10,042 bases of DNA from Alphaproteobacteria bacterium (GTDB lineage: Bacteria > Pseudomonadota > Alphaproteobacteria > RF32 > CAG-239), in assembly GCA_017958895.1 (NCBI GenBank), contig JAGDBT010000073.1, forward strand, positions 1 to 10,042. Direction: 5' to 3'. Below are positions 1-5,975 of the stretch, piece by piece (position 1 is the stretch's first letter; each line of letters opens with the position of its first letter). The translations under genes and the position numbers were made by a program. The notes under the pieces were generated by a model. The model ran no database searches. It saw only the letters and a list, made by a program, of their open reading frames with translations, and had not been told where the DNA came from.

Positions 1-1
1 A

Positions 2-2896
2 CATGATGGTGGCACCGTGCAACGGATTGTTGTAGTATTCGTCTTCAATTTCTTCCCCACTGATATCGAACGGCAGGCACAGCGTGTTCCAGTCACCATC
101 ACGGTAGAGCGTGCGGCCGTAGAGCATGATGTCGCAGGCGGAGCCGACGTAGAAGAGGGCAGCGAGGCGGTCGGCGTTCTTATAGCCGGTGGGCTGCTGG
201 CTGTCGTCGTCGAGCAGGATATAGTTGTCGACGATGAAGGGGATGCCAGGCTCCAGCGTCTTACCGCGGAGGTCGCCCTTGTTGGCGGTAATGTTGCCTT
301 TGAGAGCCGTGAAGTCGTTGTAGAGCGTCTGGCCGGACTTCACGCTGATGGTGCTGGCAGAGTAGCTGCTGGCTTTGATGCGGTCGGTGGCGCTGGTCCA
401 GCCCAGAGTGATGGTGCCGTTGGTTAGGATTCCTGAGTTGCGGTCGCCGCCAGTGGCGGTGACGTTACCACCGTTGATGGTGACGTTGCCGTAGACGGAA
501 GAGATACCGTTACCAAACTGGTAGCCGCTGGTGGCTCTGACGGTGCCGCCGTTGATGGTGACGGAGTTGTCGCTGGTGATGCCGTTGCTACCCGTGGAGT
601 GAGCAGTGACGTTACCGCCATTGATGGTCAGCGTTCCGTTGTCGTCGATAGTGCCATATGAATCTACCTTGATGGCTGCTCTGCCCTCTGCCGCGAGGCT
701 GCCGGTGCCTTGGCTCTGGCCGTAAATGACGAGGTTGCCATCGACCGTGAGAGGCCACCTTCCGCTGAGGGTGAGCGATGCACCGTCGCAGAGGATGAGG
801 CGGGCGGCACCATTGAAACTTAGGGCGCCGTCGCCAGTGTTGGTGATGCTGACGTTGCCGCTGGCGGCGAACCAGTGCTCCTCGTCCATTTTGCCGAGGC
901 TGACGGTGCTGCCCGTGCTGCTCTCCAGGAAGGTGACTTCTGCATAGGCCTTGCGCTGTTCCGTTCCGTTCTCGTCGATGTAGGTGACGGCGACGGGGCC
1001 GGTGGCGCTAGCAACAACCTCGGCGTCAAAGGCAGGCATCTGGAAGGTGGCCTGACCGTTGGCATCGGGATTGATGGAGAAGCTCTGTGCGGTACCATCG
1101 TTATATTCCACATTGTAGGCTGTGGGGCTGTAGGTAATGCCGCCACTGACGTACTCTGCGCCAAGAACGCTGAGGGTGATGTCATTGCCTGCAACAGCGG
1201 TGGGAACATATATCACACCATCGTAGTAGAGGGCGTTGCCGTCGTAGGCTGTGCCGTAACGCTTGATGCCGTCGTATTTGTAGGTCTGAGCGGCATCGCC
1301 TGCAGGAGCCACGGTGACATCGGTGCCGGCGCTGATGGTATAGGCATCGCTCGGGGCAGCATTGCCGCCCACGGTGCAGCCATGGTGGTAGTTGTTGGTG
1401 TGGGTGCCGTCAACATATCCTGCAATGGCGCCGTTATATTCGACTACAGGCACGGTAGTGCCGATGGCGAGGCAGTCGGAAATGTTGCCGTTGAGGAAGC
1501 CTACGATGCCGCCGTAATAATGGATGTTTGTCAGGCCGTTAGCCACGGTGAGGGTGGCGGCGCTAACGCAACCGCTGATGGTGCCGCCATTACAATCGCC
1601 GACCACGCCGCCGTGAGAACCGGCAGAGTTGGCTACAGCATGGATGGTGACATCGCTGCCTACGCGGCAGTTTTCCATGATGCCGCCCTGATTATTGTTT
1701 TTTACAATATATCCCGCAATGCCGCCGACATATTGCTTACCGGTGATGCGGGCATCGGCCAGGATGACGTTCTTGATGGTGGCACCCAAAGTCTCGCCGA
1801 AGAGGCCCTGATAGTTGTCGGCATTGGTGGTGCCAGCCTTGTAGATGCGTATGCCGCTGATGGTATAGCCCTGACCATCGAAGGTGCCGCTGAAGCATTT
1901 ATTGTAGGTGCCAATGGCGGTGTAGTTGTTCTCTTCGCTGGCGGCATCGTTCCAGTCGGTGGAATGGGTGTAGGTGATGTCGTCGCCCAGACGGAAGAAT
2001 TTGCCCTCAAAGGCTCTGTAGTCGTTGCCGCCATTCACCTGTGCAGCCAACTGGTCGAGGCCCCAGCTGTCGCTGATGGTGTAGGCCTTCTCGGCCGTAC
2101 TGCCATCGTTGCCACTGGCCACGCCCCAGAGGTCAGACCACAGCGTCTTACCGGCGAGGGCAGCAATCTGATCGCTGTTCAGCGTTTCGCTATAGGCGGC
2201 GCTGCCGTCGGTCATCGTCTGGCCGGACTTCACCTTGATGGCAACGCCATTTTCATAGTTGATGGCATAGCTACTGGCGGTGATGCGGTCGGTGGGGTCG
2301 GTCCAGCCCAGGGTGATGGTTTCTTCAGCGTAGATGCCTTTGTCACCGCCAGTGGCATTGACGATGCCGCCGTTGATGGTGACGTTATAACCAAAGATGC
2401 CACAGCCACCAGCGCAGGTGGCGGTGACAGTGCCTCTATTGATAGTGATGCCTCTGTTGCCGTTGATGCCATGAATTCCAGTGGCGCTGACGGTGCAGCC
2501 ATTGATGGTGATGGTGCTATAGGCCATGATACCGTCGGGGCCTCCGTTGGCCGTGATGGTGCCGCCACCTTGGGCCTGGCCATAGATAGTGAGGCCGCCG
2601 TTTTGGCCGTAGATGGCATAATAAGAGCTGCTGACAGAGAGCGATGCTCCGTCGCAGACGATGAGGTGGCTGTAGCTGTTCCGGAAACAGAGTTGTCCGT
2701 TGATGGTGACATCGCCACTGACCACGTACCAGTTGGTCTGGTCGCCATTGCCGTAGTTACAGAACGTTTCGTTGCTGCTGGTAATCAGGGTGTAGTCACG
2801 GCATATTTGCTCCTCGCCATTCTCATCGATGTACGGTACGGCGAGTTTCGCATTGATGGTGACATCCTCGGCGGGCATGGTGAGGGTGTAACTCCA
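2..2896 (-). CDS. Bacteroidales-type secreted/surface repeat protein with GLUG-like motifs, fragment lacking both ends
   Basis: This is about 965 residues of Gly/Thr/Asn/Ala-rich sequence. In reading order it has: a YTLTMPAED linker; a first module with YIDENGEEQ, LIVCDGASL, IYGQ and repeated TINGG turns typical of a right-handed beta-helix; a region with TFDGQGYTISGI and GLUG-like repeats (VGGIAGYI, HGGVVGDC, YGGIVGFL) each followed by cysteine-containing turns; a second copy of the first module; and a segment with GDWNTLCLPFDI and GATIM near the left edge. These features are characteristic of large extracytoplasmic proteins of gut Prevotella/Bacteroides, usually of unknown or adhesin-like function. 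The N-terminus with its signal peptide and the C-terminus are absent. Codon use (AAC, ACC, GGC, GCC, ATC) differs sharply from all genes to the right. The assignment to Bacteroidales is inferred from these motifs. Confidence 0.8.
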
Positions 2897-3310
2897 CATG
2901 CAAGGTTTTTTGCCGGCCTTATCCAAAATAAAGCCGATCATGGCGGTGGTGGTGGTTTTGCCGCTTGTACCGCCGACGGCAATGCCGTAAGCATAGTCAT
3001 GAAAAATTTCGGCCAATAATTCCGGCCGGGTTTTCATCGGAATATTTTTTTCTTCGGCGGCTTTAATATCCGGAATGGAATCTTCAACGGCCGTTGAAGC
3101 ACATACAAAATCTAAATCGTCGGTCACGGCCGAACCATCTTGCGGAAAAATCTCTATACCCAAATCCTGCAATTTTTGTTTGTTTTTCAAATCACGTCCC
3201 AAATCAAAATTGCGATCTGAACCTCTGATTTGATTACCGCGCAATTTGAGAACTTGCGCCAAACAGCTCATACCGCTGCCGGAAATTCCGCAAAAACTTA
3301 TTTTTTTCAT
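2..3310 (-). CDS. Chimeric open frame: Mur ligase N-terminus joined in frame to a Bacteroidales GLUG-repeat protein (partial, open at left edge)
   Basis: I translated this frame codon by codon from the ATG at 3308-3310 down to position 2 and found no stop, giving 1103 codons and continuing beyond the window. Residues 1 to about 137 are a Mur ligase. From about residue 138 the protein is a Thr/Asn/Gly-rich secreted repeat protein. The start is secure: a strong Shine-Dalgarno (TAAGGAG, complement of 3316-3322) lies 5 bases upstream. No known Mur ligase carries such a C-terminus. The central catalytic domain is lost just after the P-loop, and base composition and codon use change at the same point. 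The frame probably stays open by chance across an assembly join; see the two part-entries. A gene caller would report this as one CDS, but I doubt that it is one gene. Confidence 0.75.
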   Translation of the reverse strand, partial: MKKISFCGISGSGMSCLAQVLKLRGNQIRGSDRNFDLGRDLKNKQKLQDLGIEIFPQDGSAVTDDLDFVCASTAVEDSIPDIKAAEEKNIPMKTRPELLAEIFHDYAYGIAVGGTSGKTTTTAMIGFILDKAGKKPCMWSYTLTMPAEDVTINAKLAVPYIDENGEEQICRDYTLITSSNETFCNYGNGDQTNWYVVSGDVTINGQLCFRNSYSHLIVCDGASLSVSSSYYAIYGQNGGLTIYGQAQGGGTITANGGPDGIMAYSTITINGCTVSATGIHGINGNRGITINRGTVTATCAGGCGIFGYNVTINGGIVNATGGDKGIYAEETITLGWTDPTDRITASSYAINYENGVAIKVKSGQTMTDGSAAYSETLNSDQIAALAGKTLWSDLWGVASGNDGSTAEKAYTISDSWGLDQLAAQVNGGNDYRAFEGKFFRLGDDITYTHSTDWNDAASEENNYTAIGTYNKCFSGTFDGQGYTISGIRIYKAGTTNADNYQGLFGETLGATIKNVILADARITGKQYVGGIAGYIVKNNNQGGIMENCRVGSDVTIHAVANSAGSHGGVVGDCNGGTISGCVSAATLTVANGLTNIHYYGGIVGFLNGNISDCLAIGTTVPVVEYNGAIAGYVDGTHTNNYHHGCTVGGNAAPSDAYTISAGTDVTVAPAGDAAQTYKYDGIKRYGTAYDGNALYYDGVIYVPTAVAGNDITLSVLGAEYVSGGITYSPTAYNVEYNDGTAQSFSINPDANGQATFQMPAFDAEVVASATGPVAVTYIDENGTEQRKAYAEVTFLESSTGSTVSLGKMDEEHWFAASGNVSITNTGDGALSFNGAARLILCDGASLTLSGRWPLTVDGNLVIYGQSQGTGSLAAEGRAAIKVDSYGTIDDNGTLTINGGNVTAHSTGSNGITSDNSVTINGGTVRATSGYQFGNGISSVYGNVTINGGNVTATGGDRNSGILTNGTITLGWTSATDRIKASSYSASTISVKSGQTLYNDFTALKGNITANKGDLRGKTLEPGIPFIVDNYILLDDDSQQPTGYKNADRLAALFYVGSACDIMLYGRTLYRDGDWNTLCLPFDISGEEIEDEYYNNPLHGATIM
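320..1039 (-). repeat. Intragenic module, copy 2 of the repeat protein
   Basis: The landmarks match copy 1 in order: MPAFDAEV, YIDENGTEQ, SGNVSITN, LILCDGASLTL, IYGQSQGTGSL, repeated TINGG turns, ITLGWTSATDRI and KSGQT. Copy 2 is slightly longer because of an insertion before the SGNVSIT strand (SSTGSTVSLGKMDEEHW). Two such modules flanking GLUG repeats suggest growth by domain shuffling in the Bacteroidales protein. Confidence 0.75.
2206..2878 (-). repeat. Intragenic module, copy 1 of the repeat protein
   Basis: In reading order this module runs MPAEDVTINA, YIDENGEEQ, SGDVTINGQL, LIVCDGASLSV, IYGQAQGGGTI, several TINGG-type turns, ITLGWTDPTDRI and KSGQT. The same landmarks recur in the same order at 320-1039. 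The copies are diverged, so they are internal protein duplications and not recent DNA repeats. A GLUG region lies between them. Confidence 0.75.
2888..2905. other. Junction between alphaproteobacterial-like and Bacteroidales-like DNA
   Basis: On the minus strand the frame reads KKPCM, as expected after a Mur ligase P-loop helix, then WSYTLTMPAED, as expected in a Bacteroidales repeat protein. The expected Mur continuation after CM (a Gly-Gly-containing substrate loop) is absent. GC content, codon use and protein family all change here without a gap, a repeat or any recombination-site signature that I can see. Confidence 0.75.
2897..3310 (-). pseudogene. Mur ligase (MurC/Mpl-like), N-terminal fragment only
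   Basis: The family joins an amino acid or peptide to UDP-N-acetylmuramic acid in the cytoplasm, using ATP, during peptidoglycan synthesis or recycling. Residues 7-17 carry the N-terminal nucleotide-sugar-binding glycine motif (CGISGSGMSCL), followed by a GSDRNFD segment near residue 30. The ATP-binding P-loop GTSGKTTTT is at residues 114-122, followed by AMIGFILDKAGKKPCM. Only about 138 of the usual ~450-490 residues are present. The central ATPase domain beyond the P-loop and the C-terminal ligand domain are missing because the sequence changes to unrelated DNA near 2891-2900. The 'SDRNFDLG...FPQDGS' style could fit either a MurC or an Mpl-type ligase, so I give no symbol. It lies 9 bp downstream of the acidic-protein gene and probably forms an operon with it. 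In the source genome the gene is probably intact. Confidence 0.8.
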
Positions 3311-3315
3311 AACGG

Positions 3316-3322
3316 CTCCTTA
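3316..3322 (-). promoter_or_regulatory. Ribosome binding site of the Mur ligase, overlapping the upstream stop codon
   Basis: The minus strand reads TAAGGAG followed by CCGTT and ATG. The TAA (3320-3322) is the stop of the upstream acidic-protein gene, so the stop and Shine-Dalgarno share bases. This indicates translational coupling and fixes the Mur ligase start at 3310. Confidence 0.8.
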
Positions 3323-4561
3323 TAAATCGTTCAGCAGATTGTTAAATGTATCGTCTTGCTCTTTTTTCATCTCTTGTAAATTTTTGTAGTCGAGAGATAA
3401 AAAGGTTTTGGCATTATTGTCAGCGGAAATGCCTAAAGTAACACCGATTTCATCACTCTCAAAAGTTGCGTAAAGAGAAGCGGTTTCTTCCTGCAGTTCT
3501 TTTAAGAAATTTTCACCGCCCAACGGTGAAGTGACGGTTTGTTTTATCATTTTGCGATTAGCATTATCCGATTCTTCCGAATCTTCATCTTCCGCCGTAT
3601 TGTCCTCTTGAGCAGGGACTTCCTGTACATAAATATTTGGCGTGAAAAATTCTTGGTCGTTGCCGTATTTTTGCTTTAAGGCCGTATAATATTTGTTATA
3701 AAGAGCCAAAATTTTTGCAGCATTCGGAGTATCTTCCATCGGCGCGCTTTGGGCAAAAATGCACCAAAGTCTGTCTTGCTCGCCGAATACCGCGGCAATA
3801 AGCTCAAAAGTTTTTTTATCTTGTTTGGCATTCAAAACCTGATAAACATTGGTGTAATTCTCTCTATTGAGCGGCTTAAAATCAAAGCCCTGCTGTTCCA
3901 GTTCGGCTTTGGAAATTCCCCAATATAAACCGAACGGGGCCGATTTGAAAGGCACTTTATCCGCAGTTTGCGGTTGATTATTGTCGGCAACCGAGGCAGT
4001 TTCTTGCGCAGAAACGGCAGATTCGGCAGATGGGGTTTCTGCCGGTGCTTCACTCGGAGCTTCTTCCTTGGCGGAAGCATTTTTTTCATGCCACAAACGG
4101 CGCTTTTTTTCGCCCTCTTTAAACATTCTCTTTTGGCTGTCGCGTAAATCCAGTTTAAGCGGCTTTTGCGACAGAAGTTTGCGAGCATCATTACGGGCTT
4201 TTTGGTCTGTTTCGGCATTATTTACAATTTCGGTAACAATGTCCGGTTGTTCAGTTGTCGCTGTATTTTCAGGATTTTCCGGCTGAGAATCCTGTTTTAC
4301 GGCGTCGGTGTTATCGGGAGATTCTTCATTGAGCATTTTTGCCACTTCATCTTCATTTTCGGAAGTTGCCGAATTATCAAGCGGCTCGGCGGAACTTTCT
4401 TCAGAAGCTGTATTTTCGTTTTCAATAGCGGCATTTTCGGCAGTTTCCGTATTTGTATCTTCAGCGGCAATATTTTCCGGCTGAACAGGCTCGGCCTCTA
4501 CGTTTTCTTCTTTTATGGGGTTGATTTCTCTCAGCAATTCGTCAAAACCGAAAACGTCCAT
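3320..4561 (-). CDS. Acidic low-complexity protein with unrecognised C-terminal domain (probable envelope protein body)
   Basis: The 413-residue product is not one I recognise. Residues about 10-120 are very rich in Glu, Asn, Ala, Thr and Pro and are likely disordered. Residues about 120-165 are basic (KARNDARKLL, EKKRRLWHEK), and 165-200 return to Ala/Glu/Pro/Ser. A folded domain seems to start near 203, where PFGLYWGISKAELEQQGF resembles the start of small periplasmic domains with a 'PFG..WG.S..EL' pattern. It continues with aromatic-rich beta-like sequence to the end, broken by an acidic insert near 325-340. This ATG has a modest Shine-Dalgarno (GAGAAG, complement of 4567-4572) 5 bases upstream. 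Upstream in the same frame, separated only by TGA and three codons, is a signal-peptide-like 21-codon ORF with a better ribosome site. The original start may therefore have been at 4636, making this a secreted protein whose leader has been cut off by a nonsense codon. It ends 9 bp before the Mur ligase and is probably co-transcribed with it. Confidence 0.7.
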   Translation of the reverse strand: MDVFGFDELLREINPIKEENVEAEPVQPENIAAEDTNTETAENAAIENENTASEESSAEPLDNSATSENEDEVAKMLNEESPDNTDAVKQDSQPENPENTATTEQPDIVTEIVNNAETDQKARNDARKLLSQKPLKLDLRDSQKRMFKEGEKKRRLWHEKNASAKEEAPSEAPAETPSAESAVSAQETASVADNNQPQTADKVPFKSAPFGLYWGISKAELEQQGFDFKPLNRENYTNVYQVLNAKQDKKTFELIAAVFGEQDRLWCIFAQSAPMEDTPNAAKILALYNKYYTALKQKYGNDQEFFTPNIYVQEVPAQEDNTAEDEDSEESDNANRKMIKQTVTSPLGGENFLKELQEETASLYATFESDEIGVTLGISADNNAKTFLSLDYKNLQEMKKEQDDTFNNLLNDL

Positions 4562-4570
4562 ATAATCTTC

Positions 4571-4636
4571 TCAAAAATACGGTTGCGGTAAAACTAACAA
4601 GGCGGTCAAAATTGATAAAAATGCAAATTTTTTCAT
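4571..4636 (-). CDS. 21-residue signal-peptide-like ORF ended by an in-frame TGA just before the acidic protein
   Basis: The peptide MKKFAFLSILTALLVLPQPYF has a Lys-Lys N-terminus and a hydrophobic core, as in a Sec signal peptide or membrane anchor. No clear Ala-X-Ala cleavage site lies within these 21 residues. A good Shine-Dalgarno (AAAGGA, complement of 4644-4649) lies 7 bases before the ATG at 4636. The stop is TGA (complement of 4571-4573), and the 413-codon ORF starts 9 bases later in exactly the same frame. Three readings are possible: a leader split from its body by a TGG-to-TGA or similar mutation (or sequencing error); a coupled leader peptide; or UGA readthrough. Other genes here use TGA as stop and TGG for Trp, so a changed genetic code is unlikely. 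Confidence 0.5.
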   Translation of the reverse strand: MKKFAFLSILTALLVLPQPYF

Positions 4637-4643
4637 GAAATAT

Positions 4644-4649
4644 TCCTTT
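4644..4649 (-). promoter_or_regulatory. Ribosome binding site of the leader ORF
   Basis: AAAGGA on the minus strand lies 7 bases before the ATG at 4636. It matches the Shine-Dalgarno consensus better than the GAGAAG before the ATG at 4561. This favours 4636 as the original translation start for the acidic protein. Confidence 0.6.
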
Positions 4650-4667
4650 GATAACCTTAAAAATAAA

Positions 4668-4696
4668 TTGAACAGATGATGTATATGGTTTATCAT
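4668..4696 (+). promoter_or_regulatory. Predicted sigma-70-type promoter of tetR
   Basis: TTGAAC at 4668-4673 and TATCAT at 4691-4696 are separated by exactly 17 bases. They match the consensus hexamers at 4 of 6 and 5 of 6 positions. Transcription would start near 4703, leaving a leader of about 45 bases before the ATG at 4748. The -10 lies inside the palindrome at 4688-4700. Confidence 0.5.
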
Positions 4697-4700
4697 AAAC
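4688..4700. promoter_or_regulatory. Candidate TetR operator: 13-bp perfect palindrome over the -10 box
   Basis: GTTTATCATAAAC has two perfect 6-base arms (GTTTAT and ATAAAC) around a single central base. TetR-family repressors typically bind such short palindromes near their own promoters. Its position over the predicted -10 of tetR and within the divergent region suggests autorepression, and possibly repression of the minus-strand operon too. Which protein binds it is inferred. Confidence 0.5.
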
Positions 4701-4721
4701 GGAAAGTGCAAATATTTTATT

Positions 4722-4736
4722 AAACTAATTAAGTTT
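4722..4736. repeat. Short inverted repeat upstream of tetR
   Basis: AAACT and AGTTT are 5-base inverted arms separated by AATTA. The repeat lies in the predicted tetR 5' leader, 11 bases before the start codon. It is too short and AT-rich to be a convincing hairpin and differs in sequence from the 13-bp palindrome, so it could be a weak second site or chance. Confidence 0.25.
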
Positions 4737-4747
4737 GTGAAGCAAAA

Positions 4748-5350
4748 ATGGAAAAAGAGGATATTCAAAATAAGTTACTTAAAATCGGTCGCTCGATTAT
4801 TCAGGAAAAAGGGGCCGAAGGTCTTACGGCACGCAAGTTGTCGGAAGCTTCCGGTTGTTCGGTCGGGGCAATTTATAACCAATTTTCCAATATGGAGAAT
4901 TTTGTGGTTATTCAAAATTATATGACTTTGGAAGCTTTGGCAGAAGCTTTAGATAAAAACAAAGAAACCGAGAATCCTTATGCCGATTTGAATGCGTTGG
5001 TGCAAAGTTTTGTGAGTTTTGTGAAAAATAACAAGAATCTTTGGTATTTGCTTTATAGCTTTCATCTGCGTCAGAATGACCGTACCTATTCTACTTTTTA
5101 TTTGCGAAAAGTGGCAAAAATAGCGGGCAAACTTAATTCTTGCCTGCAAAGAGCGGTGCCGGAAGTTGCCGGACCGGAAAGACTGCTTTCGGGGCAGATA
5201 TTATGGCTGAGTTTGTTTGCGGTAAGTTCTTTTTTAACCAAAGATGCTTTAGCTGATTTATCCAGAGCCGATGAAAATACGATATGTCAGATATTAACGA
5301 ACACTTATGTGGCCGGATTAACGGTTTTGGCAGATAAGGCGAAAAGCTGA
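4748..5350 (+). CDS. TetR/AcrR-family transcriptional repressor
   Basis: This 200-residue protein has the normal length for the family. The N-terminal DNA-binding domain is clear: helix 1 (NKLLKIGRSIIQEKG, residues 8-22), then the helix-turn-helix LTARKLSEASGCSVGAIYNQF (26-46) with the family's characteristic 'G.iY..F' end. The C-terminal ligand and dimerisation part (about 60-195) contains NLWYLLYSFHLR (98-109), which resembles the WHG-type C-terminal domain of some TetR regulators. The effector is unknown. The ATG at 4748 has only a weak purine stretch (GAAG) before it. The gene is divergent from the acidic-protein/Mur ligase operon and convergent with the mla-like set, whose stop is 1 bp away. 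The palindrome over its predicted -10 box suggests it represses itself. Confidence 0.9.
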   Translation: MEKEDIQNKLLKIGRSIIQEKGAEGLTARKLSEASGCSVGAIYNQFSNMENFVVIQNYMTLEALAEALDKNKETENPYADLNALVQSFVSFVKNNKNLWYLLYSFHLRQNDRTYSTFYLRKVAKIAGKLNSCLQRAVPEVAGPERLLSGQILWLSLFAVSSFLTKDALADLSRADENTICQILTNTYVAGLTVLADKAKS

Positions 5351-5351
5351 A

Positions 5352-5975
5352 TCAATCTTTTTTATCTGCGGGAGAATCGGCGGCAGCGTGATCGGGTGTT
5401 ATATTGCCGAGGTTGAAAATTTCTTCTTCTTCATCAAAGGAAAATACATCGTTGGTGCCGTACGAATTTCGGTGTTGCGTTGAGCGCATTTCCGAAAGCG
5501 GTTCTTCCACCGTGGTTTTCGGTTTTGCCTCAATCTCACTGACTTTCGGCAAGTTGTCTCTTAAAGCCAAAATATCCGGCGACAAAATATCGGCCGGCTC
5601 TATGGTGCCGTCATAACAACTCAAAAGCCAAACATCATAAATCGGATGTTCAACGGCATGGGTGGCCGGCGACGATGAAATCATCCAACCTTTGAAGATG
5701 TTTACTTCCTGCCCATCGAGGGTTTTATCCGATATATCGACAAAGGCAAAATTATCAGGCGTTTCTTCAGGTGAACGGGTTTTGCAACTGCGAACGACAA
5801 TGGAAAGCGAACCAAAGTTTACCGCCCCGTTTACCGGCACATTTATAACATTTACGCGTCCGGTTATTTTATCCATGGCCTGCATTTTGGCCGTATTTTT
5901 ATCAAGGCTTTTTGCCGCGGCATTGAAGGCCAAAAAAAGTGTAAAAAAAGCGAGGATTAAACAACTATTTTTCAT
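5352..5975 (-). CDS. DUF2155 family periplasmic protein
   Basis: This 207-residue protein has a Sec signal peptide: a hydrophobic stretch LILAFFTLFLAF ending in NAAA, with probable cleavage after residue 21. The mature part begins with AMDKITGRVNVINVPVNG, then LSIVVRSCKTRSPEETPDNFAFVDI, GWMISSSPATHAVEHPIYDVWLLSC. These are the conserved landmarks of DUF2155, a family I know mainly from Alphaproteobacteria. The two cysteines (in VRSCKT and LLSCYDG) may form a disulfide. The C-terminal ~60 residues are acidic and low-complexity. Its start overlaps the end of the upstream mlaD by 11 bases and has no strong Shine-Dalgarno, so translation is probably coupled. Function is not established; the linkage suggests a role with the MlaD lipid-transport proteins at the outer membrane. 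Confidence 0.85.
   Translation of the reverse strand: MKNSCLILAFFTLFLAFNAAAKSLDKNTAKMQAMDKITGRVNVINVPVNGAVNFGSLSIVVRSCKTRSPEETPDNFAFVDISDKTLDGQEVNIFKGWMISSSPATHAVEHPIYDVWLLSCYDGTIEPADILSPDILALRDNLPKVSEIEAKPKTTVEEPLSEMRSTQHRNSYGTNDVFSFDEEEEIFNLGNITPDHAAADSPADKKD

Larger units (their letters stand above)
4637..4747. other. Divergent intergenic promoter region between the acidic-protein operon and tetR
   Basis: This 111-bp AT-rich stretch separates two divergently transcribed units. It holds the predicted tetR promoter, a 13-bp perfect palindrome and a second short inverted repeat. On the minus strand a TTGCAC (complement of 4706-4711) could be a -35 element, but the best -10 about 18 bases on is only CATATA, so I do not call that promoter. 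No RNA gene was seen. Confidence 0.6.

Noticed and set aside
17..427. A 136-codon plus-strand ORF at the left edge
   Set aside because: It is antisense to the GLUG-repeat protein, whose opposite frame has clear family motifs such as GDWNTLCLPF; this one has none.
380..620. Tandem short DNA repeats (GCCGTTGATGGTGAC-like) that might be a CRISPR or satellite array
   Set aside because: These are codons for the recurring TINGG turn of the beta-helix protein; spacing is irregular and there are no uniform spacers.
875..3019. A 714-codon plus-strand open frame with Gly/Ala/Val-rich translation
   Set aside because: It is the antisense of the repeat protein. Minus-strand codons such as ACC, ATC, AAC and GGC read as GGT, GAT, GTT and GCC, so few stops arise. 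The product has no domain and even runs across the junction into the Mur ligase antisense.
2..3310. A genuine bifunctional Mur ligase/adhesin fusion
   Set aside because: The Mur part lacks its central and C-terminal domains, a cytoplasmic enzyme would be joined to a secreted repeat, and base composition changes exactly at the join.
4571..4573. Reassignment of TGA to Trp in this genome
   Set aside because: tetR, DUF2155 and the GldA-like gene all end sensibly in TGA next to downstream signals, Trp is encoded by TGG throughout, and 751 codons of the GldFG gene contain no internal TGA.
4166..4591. A 141-codon plus-strand ORF rich in Phe, Ile and Cys
   Set aside because: It is antisense to the Glu/Asn-rich part of the acidic protein, where GAA reads as TTC and AAT as ATT, giving a false membrane-like composition.
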